A stretch of 33,995 bases of DNA, from the NCBI GenBank assembly GCA_903920835.1, contig CAIXNQ010000266.1:1-33995 (forward strand), in the 5' to 3' direction. Each line of letters opens with the position of its first letter. Positions within the stretch are counted from its first letter, which is position 1. Made by a program: the position numbers and the translations under genes. The DNA comes from an uncultured Bacteroidota bacterium (GTDB taxonomy: Bacteria; Bacteroidota; Bacteroidia; Flavobacteriales; Flavobacteriaceae). Below, piece by piece: positions 25,041 to 31,800 of the stretch. Under the pieces are notes generated by a model. That model saw only the letters and a list, made by a program, of their open reading frames with translations, did not search any database and had not been told where the DNA came from.

Positions 25041-25077
25041 AAAATCCCAACCTAAACATTCATCAGGTTGGGATTTT
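25041..25077 (-). terminator. Terminator of the 123-residue protein gene
   Basis: A 13-bp perfect stem, AAAATCCCAACCT (25041-25053) with AGGTTGGGATTTT (25065-25077), is flanked by A and T runs. It lies 19 bases after the stop on the minus strand. Confidence 0.85.
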
Positions 25078-25095
25078 TCATTCTGTCGGCGTTTG

Positions 25096-25467
25096 TTATT
25101 CTTTTTTCTTAGCTGTTGGGGTGTCATTCACCGTAAAACCCCAATCGCCCATCCGCTTCATGTTGCTGCGCATCACGCCAGTCAACAAATCACGGCTAGC
25201 AATAACCGCATCTTTCACTGGAGCCAGCAATAAATCACGGTCTCTGTAGGCCTTTTCCATTTGCAATTTCAAAGTTTCGGCTTCGCTATGTTTTGCTTTT
25301 GCCAATGCAATTTTGGGCCCTTCTACTGCCCAATTTTGGTCTTCAAGACTGTTCAACACACTCGATGCACCGTCGGCAGTATGCTTTGCATAAACATCGT
25401 CTGCCAAATCCAACAAATCTGCTGGTGCTGTCTGAATAACAACTCTCATTTTTTTTCCTAGTGCCAT
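25096..25467 (-). CDS. Helical 123-residue protein of unknown function
   Basis: This is a small cytosolic protein without signal or membrane segments. It is mostly alpha-helical: DLLDLADDVYAKHTADG, a central KIALAKAKHSEAETLKLQ coiled stretch, and DAVIASRDLLTGVMRSN. It ends in a compact MGDWGFTVNDTP motif and a lysine-rich tail (AKKKE). The Trp- and Gly-containing C-terminal motif looks conserved, and I have the impression of similar hypothetical proteins in Bacteroidota, but no function is known to me. It has its own promoter and terminator. The second 21-bp array lies about 130 bases upstream of that promoter. Confidence 0.75.
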   Translation of the reverse strand: MALGKKMRVVIQTAPADLLDLADDVYAKHTADGASSVLNSLEDQNWAVEGPKIALAKAKHSEAETLKLQMEKAYRDRDLLLAPVKDAVIASRDLLTGVMRSNMKRMGDWGFTVNDTPTAKKKE

Positions 25468-25500
25468 AATATTTATTTTTAATAGTTATTAAATAGAAAA

Positions 25501-25531
25501 CAAAGCTATAAAATTTGAAAATAAAAGTCAA
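25501..25531 (-). promoter_or_regulatory. Promoter of the 123-residue protein gene
   Basis: On the minus strand TTG (25531-25529), a 20-base spacer and TAGCTTTG (25508-25501) form a good Bacteroidota promoter 33 bases before the ATG. Confidence 0.65.
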
Positions 25532-25660
25532 TAGCAAATGGCAATTTTTTTGAAATTTTAACACTTTGGGCGCAATTTAATGCCTAAATCACCAAAATTA
25601 AAAACAGATATTATAAATCTAAACAGCAATATTATTTATTAAAACACAAAAATGCCAATC

Positions 25661-25849
25661 TTGTGTTTAAATTTGCCAGATTTGTGTTTAAATCTACCAT
25701 TTTTATACTTAAATCTGCCACTTTTGTATTTGAATCTGGCAGATTTGTATTTAAATGTGGCAGATTTGTGTTTAAATGTGGCACATTTGTGTTTGAATTT
25801 GACAGATTTGTATTTGAATTTGGCACATTTGTATTTGAATCTGGCATTT
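25661..25849. repeat. Tandem array of nine 21-bp units
   Basis: Nine units of exactly 21 bp run from 25661 to 25849. Eight begin TTGT(A/G)TTT(A/G)AAT and the third begins TTATACTTAAAT. Units 1 and 3 have a TGCCA core and unit 2 a TACCA variant; units 4-6, 8 and 9 have the reverse complement TGGCA, and unit 7 has TGACA. All six frames give low-complexity products and none has a credible start. There are no spacers between units. The period equals that of the array at 13277-13444, although the sequences differ. Confidence 0.9.
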
Positions 25850-25869
25850 TTGTAAATAAAAAAGGGAGT

Positions 25870-26130
25870 AGTCATCAGATTGTGTAAACTATTTATTCAA
25901 CAATACCAAAATCGACTAAAATCAAATTCGATTATTTATAATCAAAAACCGCTGATTCTAGTTGGTTAATATTTAAAATAAAAGAATAACCGAACTCAGG
26001 TTTGAAAATTAATTTGATCGAATAGCATTGCGCTCAATAGGTCCACTCAAGAAAACAAAAAAGCCCAAATGAATTTGAACACCAACCAAATGAAAGGGAA
26101 TTGTAAGGGATATTTATTTTTTCTTTTTTC
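25870..26130. other. AT-rich intergenic stretch, nothing recognised
   Basis: No gene or strong hairpin is visible between the second 21-bp array and the promoter of the amidohydrolase gene. Confidence 0.55.
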
Positions 26131-26138
26131 TATATTTG
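26131..26138 (+). promoter_or_regulatory. -7 box TATATTTG for the amidohydrolase-GNAT operon
   Basis: TATATTTG fits TAnnTTTG, 37 bases before the TTG start at 26176. No clear -33 element is seen. Confidence 0.5.
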
Positions 26139-26175
26139 TTTCCTAAAAATTAGTAATTATAATAAATGCACTATT

Positions 26176-27471
26176 TTGATTTATAGAATTCAATCCACTA
26201 TTTTATGTCTCTTTTTATTTATGAGCCCTATTCAATCACAAAAAATAACTAATAATAAGAACGATGATTGTATCGATTGGTATGAGCATTTGCACCAAAA
26301 TCCGGAATTAAGCACTCAAGAAATTGCAACTTCTAATTATTTAAAGAACAAAGTAAGTGCTATGGGGTATGCCATTATTGATTCTTTGGGTTTTTATAGT
26401 TTTGCCGCTGTTTTGCGTAATGGAAAAGGTCCAACTTTGTTATACAGAACAGATATGGATGCTTTGCCTATAAAAGAAGCAACAGGATGGTCTATTGCTA
26501 GTTCTAAAACAAGCTTGAAAGAAAATATAGCCACCCCCGTAATGCATGCTTGTGGTCATGACATCCACATGAGTACTTGGCTTAATGTAGCTAGAGAAAT
26601 GTCGCTGTCAAAAAACAAATGGAGCGGAACTTTAGTCCTTGTTGCGCAATCTGCAGAAGAAATAGGCAAAGGGGCTAAAGGCATTTTCAATTCAGAAAAT
26701 TGGAATCATGTGCCTAAGCCAGATGTTCAATTGGCATTTCATAGCAATCCTAACTTAGAAGTAGGACAATTAGGCTTTTGTGACGGATATGCTATGGCAG
26801 CTGTTGATATGATGAACATCACAATATTTGGCAAAGGCGGACATGGTGCAGAACCTCAAAAAACGATTGATCCTATTCTTTTATCGGCACAATTCATAAC
26901 CGAAATACAAACCATTGTGAGTAGAAACTTGTCGCCAAATGACCCGGCAGTAATAACTGTTGGAGCTATAAATGGCGGTACTATCGGCAATGTTATTCCT
27001 AATGAAGTAGTTTTAAAACTTACTATCCGAACGTATGCTGCAGAAAGTAGGGATTTAGTGTTGGGCCGTATAAAAACCATAGGAGATCAGTTAGCTTTAG
27101 CAGCAGGTTTGGATGCAAATAGGTTACCTAAATACGAACTTTTAGACATGTCAATTCCACCCGTATTTAATTCGGTTTCTTTAGGCAAATCTTTAAAAGA
27201 ACATTTAAGTACTTCCTTTGCCATTGTTCCTGTTCCCCCAACCATGATTGGAGAAGATTTTGGAATATATAGCCAACAGAATACTATTCCCAGCTATTTA
27301 ATATGGTTAGGCGTGTTAAGCAAAACCCAATTAAAAAACTATCAGCAAGATAGTTTAGGAATTCCTTCTCTTCATAGTTCTAGGTTTGCTCCTGATTATA
27401 AGAATGCAATCCCTAAAGGAACCGAGGCCATGGTTGGCAGTTTGCTCTATTTATTCAAAAATAAAATATAA
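26176..27471 (+). CDS. Secreted M20 family amidohydrolase
   Basis: This 431-residue exported metal-dependent hydrolase of the M20D type (hippurate / N-acyl-amino-acid hydrolase) has a signal peptide (ILCLFLFMSPIQSQ). It is complete only if translation begins at the TTG at 26176; the first in-frame ATG, at 26221, would remove most of it. Metal and catalytic residues are present: Cys126, His128 and His131 in HACGHDIH, the Glu pair in SAEEIGKG, and GGHGAEP in the dimerisation lid domain (about residues 215-330). A late HSS segment is present in SLHSSRF. It ends with TAATG, overlapping the GNAT gene by one base, which points to coupled translation. It may deacylate amino acid conjugates in the periplasm. 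Confidence 0.88.
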   Translation: MIYRIQSTILCLFLFMSPIQSQKITNNKNDDCIDWYEHLHQNPELSTQEIATSNYLKNKVSAMGYAIIDSLGFYSFAAVLRNGKGPTLLYRTDMDALPIKEATGWSIASSKTSLKENIATPVMHACGHDIHMSTWLNVAREMSLSKNKWSGTLVLVAQSAEEIGKGAKGIFNSENWNHVPKPDVQLAFHSNPNLEVGQLGFCDGYAMAAVDMMNITIFGKGGHGAEPQKTIDPILLSAQFITEIQTIVSRNLSPNDPAVITVGAINGGTIGNVIPNEVVLKLTIRTYAAESRDLVLGRIKTIGDQLALAAGLDANRLPKYELLDMSIPPVFNSVSLGKSLKEHLSTSFAIVPVPPTMIGEDFGIYSQQNTIPSYLIWLGVLSKTQLKNYQQDSLGIPSLHSSRFAPDYKNAIPKGTEAMVGSLLYLFKNKI

Positions 27472-28337
27472 TGGATTTGAATTCAAAAGAATATACTTTT
27501 AGATCATTAAGTTTCGAGGAGTTTCAAATTTTAGTGAGTTGGGCTGCAAAAGAAGGCTGGAACCCAGGCATAGAAGATGCCAATATATTTTGGAATACAG
27601 ATCCTGATGGGTATATGGGTTGTTTTTATAAAAATGAACTTATCGCAGGAGGATCAATAGTTTCTTATGATGGATTATTTGGATTTATGGGTTTTTTTAT
27701 AGTGTGCCCTGACTATAGAGGTAATGGCATTGGTGAAAAACTTTGGTTACAGAGAAGAGATAAATTACTAAATCGGCTACAAAAAGGAGCTGCCATTGGA
27801 ATGGATGGGGTAGTAGCTATGCAACCCTTTTACAAAAAAGGAGGATTTGAAATTGCCTTTCGTGATGAGCGTTATGAACTTGTTGGAGCTAAATTTGAAT
27901 TGAATCCCAACATTCATAGTATAAAACAGACCGATTTTGAAGCAGTTCAAGAATTTGATACTACTTGTTTTGGATTTCATAGAACTACGTTTTTAACTCA
28001 ATGGCTTTTCTCGCCCAACGCTAAAGCCTTTTTATATAAAGAAAATAATGACTTCTTTGGTTACGCAGTAATAAGAAAATGCATTAATGGATATAAAATA
28101 GGACCTTTATTTGCTTTGAATGAACATGTAGCTCAATCTCTTTTGGAATGTTGTTTAAATAGCGCTGTAGATGAAGTTGTATTTATAGATATTCCTTGCA
28201 GTAATGCGCAAGCACTGCAAATGGTTAAAGATTATAACGCTAGTTATGTCTTTGAATGCGCAAGAATGTATTATGGAAATCCACCTAAAACAATGTCTGA
28301 TAGAATATTTGGAATAACCAGTTTTGAATTAGGATAA
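27471..28337 (+). CDS. GNAT N-acetyltransferase with a second C-terminal domain
   Basis: This 288-residue cytosolic acetyl-CoA-dependent acyltransferase has an N-terminal GNAT fold (about residues 1-135) with the acetyl-CoA-binding motif V-x-PDYRGNGIGEKLW and the following FYKKGGFE strand-turn. A C-terminal domain of about 140 residues (TTCFGFHRTTFLTQWLF, YGNPPKTMSDRIFGITSFELG) matches the YitH-like two-domain layout. Translation is probably coupled to the M20 amidohydrolase through the TAATG overlap. A deacylase and an acyltransferase in one operon suggest handling of N-acylated small molecules, but the hydrolase is exported and the transferase is not. Confidence 0.88.
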   Translation: MDLNSKEYTFRSLSFEEFQILVSWAAKEGWNPGIEDANIFWNTDPDGYMGCFYKNELIAGGSIVSYDGLFGFMGFFIVCPDYRGNGIGEKLWLQRRDKLLNRLQKGAAIGMDGVVAMQPFYKKGGFEIAFRDERYELVGAKFELNPNIHSIKQTDFEAVQEFDTTCFGFHRTTFLTQWLFSPNAKAFLYKENNDFFGYAVIRKCINGYKIGPLFALNEHVAQSLLECCLNSAVDEVVFIDIPCSNAQALQMVKDYNASYVFECARMYYGNPPKTMSDRIFGITSFELG

Positions 28338-28415
28338 TAGGTCGCCAACTTTCAACGATTCCTTTTTTAAAAAAGCGACTTATAATTAATAATAAACGAA
28401 TTAAAAAATTATTTG

Positions 28416-29183
28416 ATGACTTTAGACATTTATGCGATATGCCTTTTTTTGTTTAGTGGACTTCTGAGTGGATTAATGAATACGCTTGCCAGCAGCGGAT
28501 CAGCAATTACATTGCCTGTAATGATTTTTTTTGGTGTTCCTCCATCAGTTGCTAATGCTACAAACAGGTTGCCAATATTAGTTGGGTCAACAATATCAGT
28601 ATATAATTTTCAACGATCAAAAGATATTATTTGGTCAAAAACGTTATTGATTTCCATTCCCTTATTTTTCGGTGTAATCGTCGGTTCCGTATGTACTGAA
28701 TTTATTGATTCAACGAAACTGCAATGGGTGCTTTTAGTAGCAATGTTATTTTCATTTGTACTGATCATCACAAATTCAAGGAAAATTTTGAAAGGTAGAA
28801 GCCTTATCAAAACAAATATATCTATTAAGAACCATATCGTTTTTTTTCTGATTGGAATTTGGGCTGGACTGATTGTCTTAGATTCTGCCATATTAATCTT
28901 GTTCGAATTAATCCTTGCCTGCGGCTTTGATTTAACAAAAGCAAATCCCATTAAAAATTTTCTTTTGATAATAATAAGCTTAGTTTCTTTGCTAATCTTT
29001 GCTTACAATGGATTAATCAATTGGCAAATTGGCTTAGTAATGTCTGTTGGAAGTTTTTTTGGGGGCTATTGGGGAAGCAAAATTGCACATTTAGAATATG
29101 TTAAAAGATGGATATATCGAATTTTGATAGGTATTATCACATTTGAAATCATAACTTTAGTAATAAAATTATTTTTTAGTTAA
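28416..29183 (+). CDS. TSUP (TauE/SafE) family permease
   Basis: This integral membrane protein has about 255 residues and roughly eight hydrophobic helices arranged as two similar halves. The family signatures GLMNTLASSGSAITLPVMIFFGVPPSVANATNR near the start and the related GLIVLDSAILILFELILACGFDLTKANPIK in the second half are visible. Members export or import sulfite, sulfoacetate or other small organic anions; the substrate here is unknown. The ATG at 28416 is preferred to the TTG one codon earlier. It lies 78 bases after the GNAT gene and may be a separate unit. The hairpin after it belongs to an attachment-site repeat. Confidence 0.88.
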   Translation: MTLDIYAICLFLFSGLLSGLMNTLASSGSAITLPVMIFFGVPPSVANATNRLPILVGSTISVYNFQRSKDIIWSKTLLISIPLFFGVIVGSVCTEFIDSTKLQWVLLVAMLFSFVLIITNSRKILKGRSLIKTNISIKNHIVFFLIGIWAGLIVLDSAILILFELILACGFDLTKANPIKNFLLIIISLVSLLIFAYNGLINWQIGLVMSVGSFFGGYWGSKIAHLEYVKRWIYRILIGIITFEIITLVIKLFFS

Positions 29184-29249
29184 TTGATTGTTTTAAATCC
29201 AATACTTAACGAATTCTTTATTTTTGGTGTGCTGACAGTTATAAAACAA

Positions 29250-29293
29250 AAAAGCCTTTACAGAAATGTAAAGGCTTTTCTTTAGTAGCTCCC
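29250..29293. repeat. Attachment-site-like direct repeat, copy A, with intact terminator hairpin
   Basis: Bases 29267-29293 are identical over 27 bases to 31644-31670, where the same sequence is the end of a tRNA-Asn plus its downstream flank. A perfect hairpin (AAAAGCCTTTAC 29250-29261 with GTAAAGGCTTTT 29268-29279) overlaps it and probably also ends the TSUP transcript. The segment AGTAGCTCCC is the complement of the tRNA 3' end. This marks the outer boundary of the inserted hipBST segment. Confidence 0.65.
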
Positions 29294-29423
29294 CCTGTTG
29301 GAGAAAGTTACAATTTTGATGCGATAATTGCTTATTCAATTATATTGAAATCAATGGTATAGATTTTTTAGATATTATTTATTTATTTCTATTTTCTGTT
29401 AAGAAAATGGAAAGTTTCTTGTT

Positions 29424-29640
29424 TGTTGCTGGGCTGGGGAGAACAAAGTTTATGTTCTCGCTCAACAATTAAGTTGAACCTGGTTGCTCAACTGATTTCT
29501 CAGCCCTACAGAGTTTTTAACGGAATTACCGACTACCCATATCCAACAACGTTCAAGGTAGATTTATAAAAATAGATATCATATTCCCCCACTTCATATC
29601 CTCTTCTTCTCGTGGTGGGGTTTGCCGGTCTTTAAGACCC
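29424..29640. other. Compact structured block of unknown nature (RNA gene candidate or relic)
   Basis: The base composition differs from the AT-rich flanks. Nested complementary segments are visible: GGGCTG (29431) with CAGCCC (29501-29506) closes a domain containing GAGAAC (29439) with GTTCTC (29454). TCAAC (29462) is complementary to GTTGA (29473), which can pair instead with TCAAC at 29488. Further on CCCCAC (29587) pairs with GTGGGG (29615), and GGTC pairs with GACC at the end (29627-29639). One plus-strand frame is open without a start codon to TAA at 29567, so a coding relic is the alternative. I cannot match it to a known RNA. Confidence 0.4.
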
Positions 29641-29758
29641 ATCATTATCTATTACATAAATAAATATAGTGTTATTTGAAAAAGTTTAAATAGTATAAGA
29701 GTTTTATTCTGAAAAATATCAATAATAAATCATAATTTCATTTACTTATAATACAATG

Positions 29759-29806
29759 TTGTGCACTTATTATAATTTGGAGTTGTGTATTTGTTATAAC
29801 TTGAAG
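29759..29806. repeat. Two tandem 24-bp imperfect repeats
   Basis: Units at 29759-29782 and 29783-29806, beginning TTGTGCAC and TTGTGTAT, match at 19 of 24 positions. All five differences are transitions. They lie between the structured block and the hip operators. Confidence 0.6.
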
Positions 29807-29868
29807 CAGATTTTTTGAATTAAACCTGTTATGTATAGAAAATTACATTTTTTTAACAAACCCAAAGT

Positions 29869-29903
29869 CTATTGTAAAGAAAATTGAAATTTCTTTACAA
29901 TAG
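29869..29903. repeat. Perfect 14-bp inverted repeat
   Basis: CTATTGTAAAGAAA (29869-29882) and TTTCTTTACAATAG (29890-29903) are perfect complements around a 7-base loop. No T run follows, so a terminator is unlikely. It lies 19 bases before the first hip operator. Confidence 0.7.
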
Positions 29904-29922
29904 ATAAAAATGACAGCCACTA

Positions 29923-29940
29923 ATCACATTATATTGTGAT
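29923..29940. promoter_or_regulatory. hip operator O1
   Basis: ATCACATTATATTGTGAT is an 18-bp near-palindrome and the exact reverse complement of O2. It is the outermost of three evenly spaced sites upstream of hipB. Confidence 0.7.
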
Positions 29941-29982
29941 ATTTGTTTATTTCAATCTCATTTATAAAGAAAAACACGCAAA

Positions 29983-30000
29983 ATCACAATATAATGTGAT
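29983..30000. promoter_or_regulatory. hip operator O2
   Basis: ATCACAATATAATGTGAT ends 7 bases before the -33 TTG of the hip promoter. Its centre is 60 bp from that of O1. Confidence 0.75.
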
Positions 30001-30007
30001 AAATGTA

Positions 30008-30036
30008 TTGACGGAATGTTTTTTTCATTACTTTTA
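30008..30036 (+). promoter_or_regulatory. Promoter of the hipBST operon
   Basis: TTG (30008-30010), an 18-base spacer and TACTTTTA (30029-30036, one change from TAnnTTTG). Transcription would start near 30042, next to operator O3, so the ATG at 30016 cannot be used. Confidence 0.55.
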
Positions 30037-30043
30037 CATAAAA

Positions 30044-30061
30044 ATCACATTATAATGTTAG
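30044..30061. promoter_or_regulatory. hip operator O3, overlapping the hipB start codon
   Basis: ATCACATTATAATGTTAG differs from a perfect palindrome at two positions on the right arm. Its centre is 61 bp from O2. It covers the expected transcription start and the ATG at 30055, so binding would block initiation. Confidence 0.65.
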
Positions 30062-30267
30062 TTAATCAGATTGCGGAAGCCATAAGAACAAGGAGGAAAG
30101 ATTTAGAAATAACTCAATCGCACCTCTCTGAATTGTCGGGCATCAGTGTAAATACAATTTATAAATTAGAACGAGGTCAAGGTAATCCATCATTAGAGAT
30201 TGTTCAAAAGTTGATGGATGTTTTAGGGTTAGTAATCAATATAGAAGTAAAAAAAGTGAATAAATGA
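30055..30267 (+). CDS. hipB: HipB-like XRE-family antitoxin/repressor
   Basis: This 70-residue DNA-binding protein has a single XRE/Cro-type helix-turn-helix (RTRRKDLEITQSHLSELSG, ISVNTIYKLERGQGNPSLEI). It should dimerise and repress its own operon by binding the three ATCACA-type operators. The ATG at 30055 is chosen because the longer frame starts at 30016, inside the promoter. The stop TGA overlaps the next start as ATGA, so the hipS-like gene is translationally coupled. In HipBST systems of other bacteria HipB acts with HipS as the repressing complex, and HipS rather than HipB is the principal antitoxin. The C-terminal tail (NIEVKKVNK) is short and basic. Confidence 0.85.
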   Translation: MLVNQIAEAIRTRRKDLEITQSHLSELSGISVNTIYKLERGQGNPSLEIVQKLMDVLGLVINIEVKKVNK

Positions 30268-30590
30268 GAGCAATGGAAATCTATCGGAATGGGGTTTTAG
30301 CTGGACTACTTTCAGAGGAAAATAGAAACAACTTTGTATTCAGATATGAAGAGCGTTATTTTAACGACACTACCAAACCTGCAATAAGCCTAACTTTACC
30401 TAAATCAAAAATAGAATATTGTAGTGATTACTTATTCCCTTTCTTTTTTAATATGTTAAGTGAAGGGGTAAATAGAAAATTACAAAGCATACAACTAAAA
30501 ATTGATGAAGAGGATAATTTTGGATTATTGATGGCTACGGCTCAATATGATACCATTGGAGCAATAACTGTAAAACCAATTACAAAATGA
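30264..30590 (+). CDS. hipS: HipS-like protein (free-standing HipA N-terminal subdomain), likely antitoxin
   Basis: This 108-residue protein matches the N-terminal subdomain of HipA kinases, encoded here as a separate gene: MEIYRNGVLAGLL, then a strand-rich segment FVFRYEERYFNDTTKPAISLTLP, and the YLFPFFFNMLSEG helix. That is the architecture of HipS in three-gene HipBST modules, where the small protein binds and neutralises the shortened kinase HipT. It overlaps hipB and hipT by four bases at each end (ATGA), keeping the three products in fixed ratio. The second Met (30273) is a possible alternative start. The assignment rests on domain layout and gene order. Confidence 0.83.
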   Translation: MRAMEIYRNGVLAGLLSEENRNNFVFRYEERYFNDTTKPAISLTLPKSKIEYCSDYLFPFFFNMLSEGVNRKLQSIQLKIDEEDNFGLLMATAQYDTIGAITVKPITK

Positions 30591-31603
30591 ATATTGACGA
30601 AATAATAAATTGTCCCGGAACTTTATCCGAAGGATTTACCTCTTATAGTCCGAGTTGCCTAAGAAACTTATTTAATGGGAAAAAAGTAAATCATATTTTA
30701 CCTTATGATTCCACTAATAAAGATGAGGATGTAGCGGAACAATTTATGGAAAATCGTAAAAGAATTTCTATATCAGGTGTTCAAGAAAAATTAAGTTTTA
30801 TACTTGATAAAAACAAATTGCGATTAACTCATCAAGGAGAACAAGGAACCTATATATTGAAACCCATTCCAAGAGACCTTAAAAAGGTTGACCAGCTTCC
30901 GGCAAACGAGCATTTAACGATGCAAATAGCCAAACAAGTATTTGGAATTAACACCGCTGAAAATGCAATGTTATTTTTTAAGAATGGCACACCGGCCTAT
31001 ATAACAAAGCGATTTGATGTAAAAGAAAATGGAGAAAAATGGGGCAAGGAAGATTTTGCTTCCTTGGCAGGAAAATCAAAAGATAATTCGGGTTATAATT
31101 TCAAGTATGAATATAGCTATGAAGGAATAGGTAAATTAATACAAGAATATATACCAGCTTGGAGAGTAGAAATTGAAAAATATTTTACATTAGTTGTTTT
31201 TAATTATATTATTTCTAACGGAGATGCTCATCTAAAAAACTTCTCTTTGTTAGAAACCTCAAGAGGGGATTATGTTTTAAGTCCAGCATATGACATAGTA
31301 AATACAAGATTACACGTTGATGATACTGATTTTGCATTAGATAAGGGGTTATTTGAAGATGATTATAAAAGTGATGACTATAAAAAATCATTACATCCGT
31401 CAAAAATAGATTTTATTGAATTTGGTAAACGAATTGGTGTAATGGAAAGTAGAATAGAAAAATTGTTGGCTCCTTTTTTAGAAAAACAAAAAATGATAGA
31501 AGAACTAACAAATCGTTCCTTTTTAGAACCATCAAGTAAGAGAGCATACTTACTTGTGTACAATACAAAAATGAATTTCTTGAAGGGTTCCAAAAAAATA
31601 TAA
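30587..31603 (+). CDS. hipT: HipT-like Ser/Thr kinase toxin
   Basis: This 338-residue HipA-fold kinase lacks the N-terminal subdomain, which is supplied by the preceding gene. The Gly-rich loop is RISISGVQEKLSF with two serines (Ser61 and Ser63). In HipT the equivalent S-x-S serines are autophosphorylated to control activity. ATP-binding Lys92 is in YILKPIP. The catalytic loop NGDAHLKNFSL has Asp213 and Asn218, and the metal-binding Asp236 is in AYDIVNT. All are intact, so the kinase should be active. The E. coli HipT phosphorylates tryptophanyl-tRNA synthetase; the target here is unknown. The gene ends 41 bases before the attachment-site repeat copy B. Confidence 0.88.
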   Translation: MNIDEIINCPGTLSEGFTSYSPSCLRNLFNGKKVNHILPYDSTNKDEDVAEQFMENRKRISISGVQEKLSFILDKNKLRLTHQGEQGTYILKPIPRDLKKVDQLPANEHLTMQIAKQVFGINTAENAMLFFKNGTPAYITKRFDVKENGEKWGKEDFASLAGKSKDNSGYNFKYEYSYEGIGKLIQEYIPAWRVEIEKYFTLVVFNYIISNGDAHLKNFSLLETSRGDYVLSPAYDIVNTRLHVDDTDFALDKGLFEDDYKSDDYKKSLHPSKIDFIEFGKRIGVMESRIEKLLAPFLEKQKMIEELTNRSFLEPSSKRAYLLVYNTKMNFLKGSKKI

Positions 31604-31643
31604 TGCAAAACAATTATAGAAAAACAAAAAACCCTTACATTTC

Positions 31644-31707
31644 TGTAAAGGCTTTTCTTTAGTAGCTCCCTCTCTTGGGCTCGAACCAAGGACCCTCTGA
31701 TTAACAG
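31644..31707 (-). tRNA. tRNA-Asn (GTT) 3' fragment with attachment repeat copy B
   Basis: On the minus strand 31707-31665 reads anticodon loop CTGTTAA (GTT), the 3' side of the anticodon stem, variable loop, a perfect T arm (CTTGG, TTCGAGC, CCAAG), acceptor 3' half AGAGGGA and discriminator G. No CCA is encoded. The D arm and the 5' half of the anticodon stem are missing; upstream sequence (TCCCTTTTCACA) could pair with the acceptor but not form a normal anticodon stem. The 27 bases 31644-31670 repeat at 29267-29293. This is the pattern of a tRNA 3' end used as an integration site and is probably not a working tRNA. Confidence 0.8.
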
Positions 31708-31766
31708 TGTGAAAAGGGACATGTCTTAATGCTGATTTACAGCACTTTAGACTTTACGAATTGTTG

Positions 31767-31774
31767 CAAAAGTA
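31767..31774 (-). promoter_or_regulatory. -7-like box upstream of the tRNA-Asn fragment
   Basis: On the minus strand TACTTTTG fits TAnnTTTG and points towards the tRNA fragment, about 60 bases upstream. It may belong to the inserted element. Confidence 0.35.
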
Positions 31775-31800
31775 AGCATTTTTTGTCATTTTGCCACTCA

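Noticed and set aside
25632..25887. Frames on both strands through the second array as Asn-rich or Leu-rich proteins
   Set aside because: Four frames are open at the same time and the products are low complexity, which is an artefact of the 21-bp unit.
29400..29569. Protein-coding gene in the open frame ending at 29567
   Set aside because: No start codon and strong nested stems; kept only as an alternative for the structured block.
30016..30054. Upstream ATG for hipB
   Set aside because: It lies between the -33 and -7 elements of the promoter and before the expected transcription start.
31378..31722. Minus-strand frame running through the tRNA fragment
   Set aside because: It reads through the tRNA 3' half and antisense of hipT; frames across tRNA ends often look like this.
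31644..31800. Complete tRNA-Asn gene
   Set aside because: D arm and 5' anticodon stem are missing; upstream bases can pair with the acceptor but not form a normal cloverleaf.
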